Source: Symsagittifera roscoffensis
Taxonomy: Eukaryota; Xenacoelomorpha; Acoela; Convolutidae
Assembly: GCF_963678635.1 (NCBI RefSeq)
Contig: NC_087063.1
Coordinates: 16,866,449 to 16,926,448, forward strand
DNA length: 60,000 nucleotides
Reading direction: 5' to 3'
Shown: positions 22,256 through 32,557 of the stretch, one piece after another
Position numbering within the stretch: position 1 is the first letter of the stretch
How the letters are laid out: each line of letters begins with the position of its first letter
Translations under genes and position numbers: made by a program
The notes under the pieces: model-generated
What the model was told of the DNA's origin: nothing
Databases searched by the model: none
Seen by the model: the letters and a program-made list of their open reading frames with translations, nothing else

Positions 22256-22690
22256 CAGGTTTCTTTTCTTTCAAGGAGTCCTCGCTACCATCCGAATCAC
22301 TCCCTCTCAATATCGTGACCTCTGGTTCCTCTTTACACTTTTCTTTTACCACGGGTTTATCGTCTGCCAGTTTCTCGAGTAATCTCCTCAAGTCTTCATC
22401 TATCTCTGCTCTTCCCGTTTCTACTTGTTTGAGATCATAGTCTTTTGCCTTGAGTGTCTCCCTCAAAATTTTTGACTTGAGCATTATCTCCATTGGCATC
22501 CCTTGGGTTTTTTTCAAGATTGTTTTCTATGGACGTTCCTTTGGTAATTCGGGGTGATCTTCTATAGGTTTGCCAGACTTGTCGAGCCATCTCGTGAGTG
22601 GAAGACTATCATACGTTTCTTTATCCATGAAGGAGAAGCCATCTTTGATTTCTGGCCTATCTGCCTCCCTCTGTTCCTGTGTCTATCAGT
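22256..22690 (-). pseudogene. RNase H end and linker to integrase (copy A)
   Basis: Contains the segment following RNase H (SKILRETLKAKDYDLKQ and an acidic stretch to the integrase), in a frame overlapping that of the integrase leader. At ~22680 it is fused to displaced gag/protease sequence rather than to RNase H. Nearly identical to 26094-26528 at an offset of exactly 3,838 bp. Confidence 0.6.
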
Positions 22691-23049
22691 AGTGCCCTCA
22701 AGGCTCTAGAGGTTGTTTGCGGACTTATTGCACTTAAGTAATCTGCGTAAACATCAATGTGCATTTTCATCTGACCGCTTGGTTCACTCAGGTTTCTCGT
22801 TACTTCCTGGCCGCCCACAGTGATTATCGACATTATCCTGGCTCCGATCTTCGTTACGCCTTTCCAGTCACCATTTTTAGAGTGTTGCAATTTCCATTCT
22901 GTGTCGCTCCCACTCCTGCTTCTGGCATTGGCACTGACCTATTTAATGTCTCGTTTAACTTCTGCCTTTCGATCTCCTGTTTTAGTCGTTGCTCGATCTC
23001 TTTTGTTGCTAGGTCTTGTTTTACTTTGTCGATAGCCTCCGCAGCTGCA
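22691..23049 (-). pseudogene. displaced gag/protease-start fragment replacing RNase H (copy A)
   Basis: Encodes KVKQDLATKEIEQRLKQEI and GARIMSIITVGGQEVTRN, which belong between the gag knuckles and protease. Here it follows RT directly after FTWNNAA (junction at ~23049) and ends at the start of the protease, fused to the post-RNase-H linker. All RNase H catalytic residues are therefore missing from copy A. Confidence 0.75.
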
Positions 23050-24051
23050 TTGTTCCACGTGAATTTCTTGTCTTTGTGCCTCATCAGTTGTTGCATCGGG
23101 TACACTTTGTCAGCATAGCCTTTAATGAACTCCCTGTAATAATTCGCAAAGCCCAAGAAGCTCATCAGTTGATGCTCCGTTTTTGACAATTTCTAGGTCA
23201 GAACCTCTTCTACTGCATCTGGGTCTGGTCTGATGCCATGTCTATCCACCAATCTACCCAGGTATTTAATCGAGTCCTTGAGTATTTCGCACTTTGATGT
23301 TTTGCACTTTAGTCCCGATCTCTTCATGCAAGCGAACACCTCGTCCAGTCGCTCGATGTGGTCCTCTAGTGTCGGTGTCGCAATTACCACGTCATCTACG
23401 TAGCACATTACCAGGTTGCCGTATTTCTTCGTTACACCTATCAATGCGTGTGCCATCAATCGTTGAAACGTAGCCGCGGCGTTGCAAAGTCCAAAGGGCA
23501 TCCTCTTCCATTGAAACAGCCCCAGCTCGCAGGCAAACCCTGTTTTATCCCTGTCTTGTTTCCTCGGTGGAAACCTGCCAAAAAGCTGATCCTAAATCAA
23601 GAGTCGTAAAAAACTTTGCGTCCCCTTACTTTGAGAGGCTCTCATCAATCCTAGGTATGGGATAGGCATCCTTCACCGTGATGGAGTTCAGATATTGAAA
23701 GTCGCAACAAAACCTCAATTGGTCGCCTTTCTTCTTCGCCATCACTACTCCTCACGCCCACGGTGATTTGGATGGTTCTATCATATCATACTCTAGTAAG
23801 GTCTCTATCTCTTTTCTACATGAATCCGATTTGTGTGGGGTCATACGCCTCGCCCCCTCCCTATGCGGTACCGCCGACTCTTCAAGCTCTATTTCATGTT
23901 CAACAAAATTACAACATCCAATATCTGCCTTATGTTTCGAAAAAACGTCCTCATTCCGCTCTAGTACGTCCTTGATGGCTTCGAGCTGTTCATCCGTTAC
24001 CTTGCCCCTCAAGTGCTCTATTTCAGGTAAAACCGGTTTATCCATTTCCAT
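23050..24051 (-). pseudogene. reverse transcriptase, copy A (broken)
   Basis: Reads as Ty3/gypsy RT: IETLLEYDMIEPSKSPWA (then a stop at 23752), RFCCDF, a frameshift after FWQV near 23570, then MPFGLCNAAATFQ and CYVDDVVIATP in 23193-23501 with the YVDD catalytic box intact. It continues to the connection domain (FLGFANYYREFIKGYADKVYP) and stops being RT at FTWNNAA. At least one nonsense codon and one frameshift disable it. Copy B has the corresponding frame open. Confidence 0.85.
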
Positions 24052-24056
24052 TTCCT

Positions 24057-24533
24057 CTAAGTGAGTCTTTCTGGGATATTCGAACAGCTCGAAAGTCCAT
24101 CGTCTGTCTCTGACTTAAGTGATTTCACAAGACCTGATGTAACTTTTATTTTCTTTAATCGTCTCAAGATACAAATCTTGTCCCTATGATTGGGACAATC
24201 AAGAACTTCATTCTCTTTTACGTTTTCATTCATTTCACATCGAGTTTTCACAGGTAAAGCGTATCCCAGTTTCCTTCCCCTCTGGATTGTGATGGGTATA
24301 TCAAGAGTATTCAACAAGACACTGACGCAGAGACCGCTCTTGGTTATCGAGAAGGATCTTCCTAAAACAGCAGCGCTTTGACTATTTGGATTTGGGACTA
24401 TGCAAACTTGCTTGTCGTCACTTAGTTCATTATAATTTTTCATTCGCAAGCTTACATTTGCCGCTTCGTTTGCTTTCAGTCTCACCCTCCTACTCAAGAA
24501 AACCGGTGCTTTATTTTCGTTCGCCATTATCAA
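24057..24533 (-). pseudogene. protease-RT linker region (copy A)
   Basis: A 158-residue frame with APVFLSRRVRLKANEAANVS and PITIQRGRKLGYALPVKT, the usual beta-rich connector between gypsy protease and RT. It includes a 219-bp block (24295-24513) that is base-for-base identical to 47754-47972 in copy B. Confidence 0.65.
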
Positions 24534-24547
24534 ATTTACCGGTTTAA

Positions 24548-25721
24548 TTACGTACTTCCTTTCCGGATTCCGAATCCTGAAATGGCATTCTTTAGATCAA
24601 TTATTACGTCGAAATTTCTGATGAAGTCTCTGCCTAAAATGAATTGGTCAGACTCATCTAGGTTTTCCGCCACAAGAAAGCTCATCCACAGGTTGCGTTC
24701 CCCCAAGTTTAGGGCTATTATTGGTGTCCTGCCTAGTACCCGTAGTGCCCCTTTCTTTGCAGCAGACAGCCGAATTCTCGAGTCTATCAAATCGTCTCTG
24801 TTGAAGCCCATTTGCTCCCATGTTTCGATTGGTATAAAACTCAAGACCGCTCCCGTGTCCAGTAACCCGCGTAACTGAGTCATTTTGCCATTTATGTCAA
24901 GCACGTGTGCCGATACGCCCGCTTCTGTACCGATATGCACCGCATCCTCTTCTAACATGGCACAGTGTCCAAACGATCTCACTTTCAGTTCTTCCCTGCC
25001 TACGTAGATCTGTCCGTCTAGATCTACGTCGCATGTTATCATAGTCTTCGTGTAGATGTTTATTCCATCTATATTTAACATCAGCTCATGTGGACCATAG
25101 GCTTCCGTGTACCTATTCTCGACGCGTACTGACTTGCTACCACCTCTTGTGAGTAGTGCCCTCAAGGCTCTAGAGGTTGTTTGCGGACTTATTGCACTTA
25201 AGTAATCTGCGTAAACCTCAATGTGCATTGTCGTCTGACCGCTTGATTCACTCAAGTTTCTCGTTACTTCGTGGCCGCCCACAGTGATTATCGACATTAT
25301 CCTGGCTCCGATCTTCGTTACGCCTTTCCAGTCACCATTTTTAGAATGTTGCAATTTCCATTCTGTGTCGCTCCCACTCCTGCTTTTGGCATTGGCACTG
25401 ACCTACTTAATGTCTCGTTTAACTTCTGCCTTTCGATCTCCTGTTTTAGTCGTTGCTCGATCTCTTTTGTTGCTAGGTCTTGTTTTACTTTGTTGATAGC
25501 CTCCGCAGCTGCTTTCTCATAGTTTATTTCTAGAGAATTCCTGGTCTCAGCTTCTATGGCCTTCTTGACTTGCGCTACAACCTTCACCGTTTTTGACGGT
25601 AGTTCCGCGCTCGGTGCCTCCGAGCTCTTTGTGTCAAACTCGGCTTGCCTGTTCCTCGTGTTCTGTACCGCCGCCAGCGCTAGCTTGTGTTTGGGGTGAC
25701 TTTGGTTCTTCACTGCTTCCC
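24548..25721 (-). CDS. gag C-terminus and aspartic protease (copy A)
   Basis: 24548-25354 encodes a 268-residue frame with LLDTGAVLSFIP (catalytic D-T-G at residues 166-168) and QFILGRDFIRNFDV, the second conserved ILG-R-D motif of retroviral-type proteases. 25318-25713 carries the upstream Lys/Glu-rich region after the zinc knuckle. The protease dimer processes gag and pol. It is the only complete protease in the window; copy B has lost the DTG segment. Joined at 25721/25722 to out-of-place linker sequence. Confidence 0.8.
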
Positions 25722-26888
25722 TGATAACTCCCTGAATGGTTTCCTTGATATTGCAACTTTCTCAAGTTCTTCACCTCCGCGTACCTCCTGCGGATCCAAA
25801 TTGTACGTTCCTGAGGAGGGATCCGTCTGTAGTTCCCTGTCGCGGTGCCTCATCTTCTCTTCTGCCAATATGATGCATAGACTCTCTTGGTCATCGCTGC
25901 TCTTCTTTGAGTCTTCATCCCGTTCTTCACACTCCCCGGACAAATTTTCTTCTTCAGCATTTTCCTCTGCATTGGGCCACTCCAAGGTGTTCAGCCTCCT
26001 CCCTGAATGCCACCTTCTTCTTCCTGACCATAGTCCGCTCAAGTGTGTCCTCAGGGATTCTCTCAACCAATGACTGCACGACTTCTTTTCCATCAGGTTT
26101 CATTTCTTTCAAGGAGTCCTCGCTACCATCCGCATCACTCCCTCTCAATATCGTGACCTCTGGTTCCTCTTTACACTTTTCTTTTACCACGGGTTTATCG
26201 TCTGCCAGTTTCTCGAGTAATCTCCTCAAGTCTTCATCTATCTCTGCTGTTCCCGTTTCTTCTTGTTTGAGATCATAGTCTTTTGCCTTGAGTGTCTCCG
26301 TCAAAATTTTTGACTTGAGCATTATCTCCATTGGCATCCCTTGGGTTTTTTTCAAGATTGTTTTCTATGGACGTTCTTTTGGTAATTCGGGGTGATCTTC
26401 TATAGGTTTGCCAGACTTGTCGAGCCATCTCGTGAGTGGAAGACTATCATACGTTTCTTTAGCCATGAAGGAGAAGCCATCTTTGATTTCTGGCCTATCT
26501 GCCTCCCTCTGTTCCTGTGTCTATCAGTAGTGCCCTCAAGGCTCTAGAGGTTGTTTGCGGACTTATTGCACTTAAGTAACCTGCGTAAACATCAATGTAC
26601 ATTGTCGTCTGACCGCTTGGTTCACTCAGGTTTCTCGTTACTTCCTGGCCGCCCACAGTGATTATCGACATTATCCTGGCTCCGATCTTCGTTACGCCTT
26701 TCCAGTCACCATTTTTAGAGTGTTGCAATTTCCATTCTGTGTCGCTCCCACTCCTGCTTCTGGCATTGGCACTGACCTACTTAATGTCTCGTTTAACTTC
26801 TGCCTTTCGATCTCCTGTTTTAGTCGTTGCTCGATCTCTTTTGTTGCTAGGTCTTGTTTTACTTTGTTGATAGCCTCCGCAGCTGCTT
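25722..26888 (-). repeat. second copy of a 3,838-bp tandem duplication (partial)
   Basis: 25722-26888 repeats 21884-23050 at a constant offset of 3,838 bp and about 98% identity over a sampled stretch. It holds the integrase leader/linker (25710-26355) and the chimeric gag/protease-start fragment (26495-26870), including the same unusual fusion junction (near 26525, matching 22685). So the chimera arose first and was then duplicated, either by template switching during reverse transcription or by unequal exchange. Confidence 0.8.
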
Positions 26889-27771
26889 TCTTTCTAATTT
26901 TTTAATTCTAGAGAATTCCTGGTCTCAGCTTCTATGGCCTTCTTGACTTGCGCTAAAACCTTCACCGTTTTTGACGGTAGTTCCGCGCTCGGTGCCTCCG
27001 AGCTCTTTGTGTCAAACTCGGCTTGCCTGTTCCTCGTGTTCTGTACCGCCGCCAGCGCTAGCTTGTGTTTGGGTTGACTTTGGTTCTTCACTGCTTCCCA
27101 AAACAACGGACAGTCCATCCTGAAGTGGCCCCCACTGATTGCAGAAGAAGCATCTCGCACCTATCTTGATGATCAGGCCGCTGCAAAACTCATGTTCCTA
27201 CGTCTGGCTCATATCTTCCTCATTTGGCGCATATCCCAGACTCTTCATGCCTTGCTTGTACGTCGTGCAATCCGCCACGTAATGATCCGCTGATCCGCAA
27301 TTTGCGCATGACCTGCGTTTGTCCATATCATCTCTAGGCTTGTACCATGACGACCTCTGTGGTTGACTCCCCTTGCATGTTCCTATTTTCTGGGTACTAG
27401 TACTTCTTTGGTTTCATCATCATGTACTCCCTTGATTTTTGCCTCATCTCTTCCGGAGTCGGTGCATTATCTTTCGACAGTGTATAATACGTCGCCAAAA
27501 TTGATCTCAAGTCGTCACTTTTAACCCCATCAATAAATTTCGAGGCGATGCTGAAGTTCCTTCTGTTTGTTGACTCTTCTGGATCGCTCCTTCTTCTCAA
27601 GCTCTCAAGATCATCCAGGAACCGATCGATTGATTCATCATCCCTCTGTCTTCTCTTTCCAAATCTCATCATAGTTTGTGAACCCTTCATTCCTGATCCG
27701 AATCGGTTCAACAATATCTCGAAGATCTTGTCTGCAGTGTCACGTTCCTCTTCCTTCTTTGCACTACACAT
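26889..27771 (-). pseudogene. gag core and zinc-knuckle region (copy A)
   Basis: 27397-27771 encodes the conserved gag segment (ILLNRFGSGMKG, DDESIDRFLDDLESLRRRS, FIDGVKSDDLR) of the retrotransposon gag family. Next come two CCHC knuckles: the first is readable, and the second (CFFCNQ) is broken by a frameshift near 27140 and by stops around it. 26894-27160 continues with DCPLFWEAVKNQ. The protein would build the virus-like particle and bind RNA. Confidence 0.75.
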
Positions 27772-27863
27772 TTTAACGCCGTGCCTTCTAAGTTGCTGAG
27801 TATCGCTGTGCAGGCCTGCCTCTCGTCACTCAAGTTGTCCAGATGTAGTCTCATGACTTCTAC

Positions 27864-29209
27864 TTATGTGTCGATGCATCCATCTGAGTCGTCCTTCAAT
27901 TCTTTTGGCTTCTTGAAAGTTTTCCTGGATTTGCCACCTCCTCTTTCACTCGAGTCAGTGTTCCTTATAGCGAATGCTTCCAATGTCCTATTCATCATTT
28001 CCCAGGTGCTGGCCCACGTCATGGCATCAGGCCCCACATTGTTGCTCGTTGTGGAATCATCTGGACCATTTGTCGTGTTTGAGGTTGCACTCTTCATGAT
28101 TGTCTTGGCCTCCCTGGTCCTGTGCTCGCTGCACCCCGGGGTAACGGTAACGGCGTTGACTCCCTCTTGTTCCGTTGAGGTTCCACGAAATCGACTCTGT
28201 TGCCTTGCGTTCGATCTGTCACCGGCTTGTCGTCTTGTGATGTAGAGTTTCTCAAGATGGCATCCAGTTTGGACTGTATGGCACATAAACTCTCAGCCTG
28301 GTCTCTGCTCATTGTGTATATTCTCGTCTCCAGACTCCCTTACTTACTGTTCACAGTGTCATACCGTTGCTTCATTTCCTTCATGTCTTTTTTGATATTT
28401 TTCTCTCTCTCCCTGTCGGTAGCCTCTACCTTGTCTGACATTTGTTGTAGCCTCTCTTCAGTTGCCTTCGCCAGATTGAAGCAATGGTCCAGGCTCTCGC
28501 TCTTATTGTATCTGATCTCCTTTTTTGGCAATTGTCGATCCTCTTCACTGCACTTCAGTTTTTTATCGATTTGTTCCAGCTTTGCCATCAAGTCGCCCAG
28601 TTCAAGAAAAGATGTTTTCTCTTCGTTGGCTGTTGTTCCATTTTCAACTGTTGCTTCGTGGCTAGCTGTTGCTACAAGTTCGACCTGATCATTGTCTCGA
28701 TTGTCCTCTGTTGCCATTGCAGAAACTGTTCCAAATGTCTTGCCTTTCTCGATCGTTGGTGCTATTTCCTCCTTCTCTCTTCGTTTCATTCCGACCATCA
28801 TTGCAATCCTCTCTGTGAACGACGTTCTTTTCGCTTGAGAATCATCCTTTATCGTTTCCGGCGTGTTGCTCGTTGTATCGTCTACAATGTCAATCGGCGA
28901 GAATTCTATCGTCTTCTTTTGTTCTTCCACATTCGGTATCAGTGTTGACTCTGTTGTTTTCCTTTCAACCTCATCAACGCTCTGGTCTGGTGTCTCAAGA
29001 TCAATTTCTGTAGCAGGTACCGTTCGTCCTCCCTCAGCGCTTACTTTCGTTTTGTTCTCCTTTGCGCTTCTTGTGTTGACCATGCTCACTGAAATGTTCT
29101 TTTTCATTACTTTTTGGATCGACGGCATTGCTTTCCGTAGCAAATAGTTATGATTTCTCTTTGACTCTAGAACTCTCCTTTCTGCTATCGGTACCTTACT
29201 TTGCCTCAT
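27864..29209 (-). pseudogene. gag N-terminal region (copy A)
   Basis: 28340-29209 is a 289-residue charged frame with a C-terminal coiled coil (EERLQQMSDKVEATDRERE). A stop at 28340 separates it from 28094-28312 (MSRDQAESLCAIQSKLDAIL), and a frame change leads to 27864-28286 (WEMMNRTLEAFAIRN, then KELKDDSDGCIDT, which should run into the gag core). The start at 29209 is the first ATG after the leader; the true start is uncertain. The whole region is missing from copy B. Confidence 0.6.
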
Positions 29210-29407
29210 GACTCTTTTTTTTACAATTTTTTCTATCTACAATATTAATATTTACAAAATTCTATCCAAGGATAAAAATTCTAAAAAGTATTCCTAATTT
29301 TCTTAAGTTAAAATCTTTCAATTCGTGTTCTTATTAGAGCTGATTTTTCTTGATTTAATTGTTTTGACCGGTCCTTTGTGCTCTTAATTTAAGTATTTGG
29401 ATACTTT
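29210..29407 (-). other. AT-rich segment between gag start and minisatellite
   Basis: Just upstream of the gag frame in the sense direction. Low-complexity AT-rich sequence with no shared counterpart in copy B. No feature recognised. Confidence 0.35.
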
Positions 29408-29917
29408 ACAGTGTCCCAAGACCTACCACTTAAGTGTTGGGCTACCTCGCACTGTTCCAAGGCTCTTTTCGCTCTGACGTCAGGACACTTCGAACCGTCC
29501 CAAGACCTCCTGGTACACTCCCAAGGCTTTTCCGTCCTGTCCCGAGGCTTTTCTGTACTGTCCCAAGACTTATCGTTACTGTCCCAAGACTTTCCCGCAC
29601 TGTCCCAAGACTTTTCCGTACTGTCCCAAGACTTTTGGGTACTGTCCCGAGAATTTTCTGTACTGTCCCAAGACTTCCTGGTACTGTCCCAAGACTTTTC
29701 CGCACTGCCGCAAGACTACTTCTTGGTACTGTCCCAAGACTTTTCCGTACTGTCCCAGATCTTTTTGGTACTGTCCCAAGACTTTTCCGCACTGTCCCAA
29801 GACTTCTTGGCACTGTCTCAAGACTTTCCTGTACTGTCCCAAGACTTCTTGGCACTGTCCCAGGACCTCGCCACTCAAGTGTTGGGACACTCCACACTGT
29901 CCCAGGACCCCTTCTTT
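29408..29917. repeat. 21-bp minisatellite in the leader of copy A
   Basis: About 20 units built on ACTGTCCCAAGACTTTTCC, mostly 21 bp long. Because 21 is a multiple of three, several frames on both strands stay open for up to 175 codons; these are by-products, not genes. It lies between the primer-binding site and gag in the sense direction. Flanking words (AAGTGTTGGG) at both edges suggest it grew from a duplicated seed. Confidence 0.9.
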
Positions 29918-31530
29918 CTTAGTGTTGGGACAATCTGATGTCTTCTTCTTCGTTGTTGGGACTCTTGAACCACTATCCCTGGTACCACCACTTGAGCTCT
30001 AGTTTAAAAATTTCCCCAAAATCCAACCATACTGGCCAAAAGTTTCAATTATAAACCCTCTGTATTTATCTCCCTTTATTAATCTGATGAAAGTTGAAAT
30101 CCAACTTGTTCGCAGGTGTGTTGTGATTGCCTGTTCGTTCAAAACCGATAAAATTAGTACCGAAAACGTAAAAACTCAAACAAGAAAAAATTACAAAAAC
30201 AGAAAGATGAACCCTTCTAAAATTAAAGGCGACCGATGTCGTCCTTTTGTAGAAAAAATGTCTGGTACCTGATTGTCACGCGTTTTTCTCCCCCCTACTA
30301 ACGTTCTTATGGGGTATTTTCCTTCCGGGTTACAAAAAATGTCTATTTCCGTTCCCCCCACCCGATCCGACCAGGGTACTTACTTTAATTCGATCTCAAA
30401 TTTGAATATCCTCTCTCTGTAATTCATTCGTGTAAGATTATAATGTAACTAAATCGACGATATCGATTGATTAGTTACTATAACGTGTCCCTCCTTTTCA
30501 TAATTTGCAACCGCCAACCTCTAACCTAACCAGCCCCCCTTCTAACCTCCCCCGATTTAGCCCCCCTCATAAGCCGAAAGTTACCTTAAATGCTGGGTGC
30601 TAGACCTCTCGAAAGAAAATCGTAGAACCTTTTTCCAAGTTCTGCTCAAGTAAAAACGTTCCTCAAAACAGTGGGGTTCCGCTTATCCAATTTTACACTT
30701 ATCTCCTATAATGTAATGTGGATTCTAACGATACCCGATTGACCTCTGCGTGTCCCCCTATGGTTGTTCTGATTCCGTGCTGGTTGTCTCCTTGGCTCGT
30801 CTAGCACCTCTCTCCAGCACCACTTTCCCACTTGGCTGGTCACCTGTTCCAGTCCAGTCTCCCAGTGGTTCGTCGAATGACCAAACAAAACACCCCTGTG
30901 TGCCTTATCTGTTCGGTCCCGTCGGTGCTGGACGTGCCCTGTGCCCTTGTCGTGTCCAGCACTTGTCGGGTTTCCTTCTCGTGAACCATTTTCCTACTTG
31001 GCTGGTCACTTTTTCCAGTCAAGTCTCCTAGTTGTCCAGCTAAGTTGCAAGCTATCTGAAGACCCTTGACAACGCTCCACACTCGGGAACCTTTTTAAAT
31101 TGCTGAAATGATCGAAACGATCGGTCTTATGAAAACAGTATGGATATACTAATTATTTAATATAAAGGTTTGATCCAACTAATCTGGTGTCAAAGTCACT
31201 GTCATTTTTTTTGTTTTTTGGTTTTTGGTTTTTGTTCCTTTTTCTATTTTTTTTCGGTTTTTGTTTCGCTTTTTGTCGTTTTGCTTGTTTTTTAGTCCCC
31301 CTAAATACCCGCCTTACTCGGTTAGCTAGGCCTCGTTCGGATAGCGTACCAGGAAATTTTCTTGAGTTTTCTTAAAAAGCTATCACGGTACGACCGGAAG
31401 GTTTACACGTTCCCGCTGAGCCGTACCACCGGTACTCTAGAATGGGCATGTTGCCCGGAGCTGTGTCAAGTGGGTTCAACTCCGTAGTCATGATGTCGTA
31501 AAAACACCCAGGAAAGCCATAAAAACACTT
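29918..31530 (-). other. 5' leader (untranslated) of copy A
   Basis: 30520-31530 is clearly homologous to 49550-50400 in copy B, although no long frame is shared. It contains two copies of a GGCTGGTCAC..TTCCAGTC..GTCTCC repeat (near 30835 and 31000) and a T-rich tract (31204-31300; A-rich in the sense RNA). 29918-30520 has no B counterpart because B is deleted there. A leader this long is likely to carry packaging and translation signals. Confidence 0.55.
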
Positions 31531-31654
31531 TGTAACAGTCGGTCGCCTACTTAAGTCACATATGAGTGGCGCCCACCCAGGAGCGCCATAAAAATAGTGT
31601 TCTTGTTACATAGTGTTTTTATGGCGCCCACCCAGGAGCGCCAGAAAAAGACTA
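31531..31654. repeat. rearranged LTR/primer-site junction (copy A)
   Basis: An extra partial LTR start (TGTAACAGTC... to CACATATGAG, 31531-31567) is followed by a GGCGCCCACCCAGGAGCGCC block. Then comes an inverted copy of the junction (GTTACATAGTGTTTTTATGG, 31608-31627) and a second identical primer-site block. The result is a small palindromic tangle immediately outside the 5' LTR. Copy B has a single simple junction. Confidence 0.7.
31629..31643 (-). other. primer-binding site, tRNA-Asn-like (copy A)
   Basis: Sense strand TGGCGCTCCTGGGTG. It is complementary to a tRNA 3' end finishing CACCCAGGAGCG-CCA, which resembles animal tRNA-Asn (acceptor and T-stem CCCACCCAGG...CGCCA). It lies ~11 nt from the LTR end. 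The tRNA assignment is from memory of the family and not certain. Confidence 0.55.
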
Positions 31655-32557
31655 TGTAACAGTCACCTACTCAAGTCACATATGAGGTTAAAGACAAACA
31701 GGCCCTATAACCATTGGCTCAAGAGTCAGGGACACTATCTCTTGTGTATTTCTACCTCGAACGGTCGGAGCCAATTCGGTTCACTTGCGACATGAGACTA
31801 AACCCCTCGTTACAGCTTAAAGGCCACTACCAAAATACCCCCGCACTCTAGAAAATAAGAACGTCCCCATACTTAGTTCTCAAAAGACCCAAAATACGCG
31901 AACGCCATTAACAACAGGGTCTGAACAGTGCGTACAGTTACTTTATATTAGACAGCGAAACTTTGATCCATATCAGATGGATCAACCGAAAACTCTCCTT
32001 ACCTCATGTTAACAATTATGAAACACACTCAAGAAAACTAAATTGGCACTCACATACCAGCACACTCAAGAATTGGAGTAACTAATTTAATCAGTAACTC
32101 TAGCATTAAGGTAATTAAGTTTTAACTCAAGAAGTTTGTAATCAAGGAATTCCAGCAAAGGATATGAGTTTTGACTCTAGAATTGAGTTGTAGAATTTGA
32201 CCATTGGGAGACCCCAGCTGTCCGCCTTTCTACTGAGGGTTCTTTCTGGTCCACTTCTTACTTGTGTTTGCTTTACTCGCAATCGCTCTGCTTCCTGTTC
32301 AGGATATGACAGCTCTACTCTCGTGTGATTTTTATATATGGAAATTGCGAATAGCAATTTCCCGCTGCTTTTTTGACTACTTTCCCGTGATTGTAATTCG
32401 GTTGTTCTCTTCTTGTATTTCTGAGATTTTCAGTAGTCGCGCGAGAAGGTTGAACATGACAGGCTCAATTCGAATTTTTGAAAAATTCCATTTCACCCCA
32501 AAATTACGTTGTTCGTATTGCTCAAGGTCAAACTTCCAAATATGACCGACTGACACA
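31655..32557 (-). repeat. 5' LTR of copy A
   Basis: 903 bp, plus strand TGTAACAGTC...GACTGACACA, so the ends are 10-bp imperfect inverted repeats with TG..CA termini. It contains a perfect 9-bp-stem hairpin GGAAATTGC-GAATA-GCAATTTCC at 32340-32362. It abuts directly on the truncated 3' LTR of copy B. Confidence 0.85.

Larger units (their letters stand above)
10688..32557 (-). mobile_element. giant Ty3/gypsy retrotransposon, copy A (defective)
   Basis: About 21.9 kb including a 3.84-kb internal duplication. Order in the sense (minus) direction: 5' LTR 32557-31655, PBS, leader with 21-bp minisatellite, gag, partial duplicated gag/linker block, protease, RT, displaced gag fragment in place of RNase H, integrase, macrodomain-like tail, intercistronic gap, second polyprotein, 3' LTR 11607-10688. 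The two LTRs are about 94% alike by eye over a sampled stretch. Frames are interrupted by several stops and frameshifts, so it cannot encode a complete set of proteins. It is the younger of the two copies. Confidence 0.85.

Noticed and set aside
29408-29917. CRISPR array
   Set aside because: The units are contiguous without unique spacers, and the host is an animal; it is a minisatellite.
29411-29938. 175-codon and 151-codon open frames in the minisatellite
   Set aside because: A 21-bp repeat keeps frames open automatically; both strands and several frames are open, so there is no sign of a real protein.
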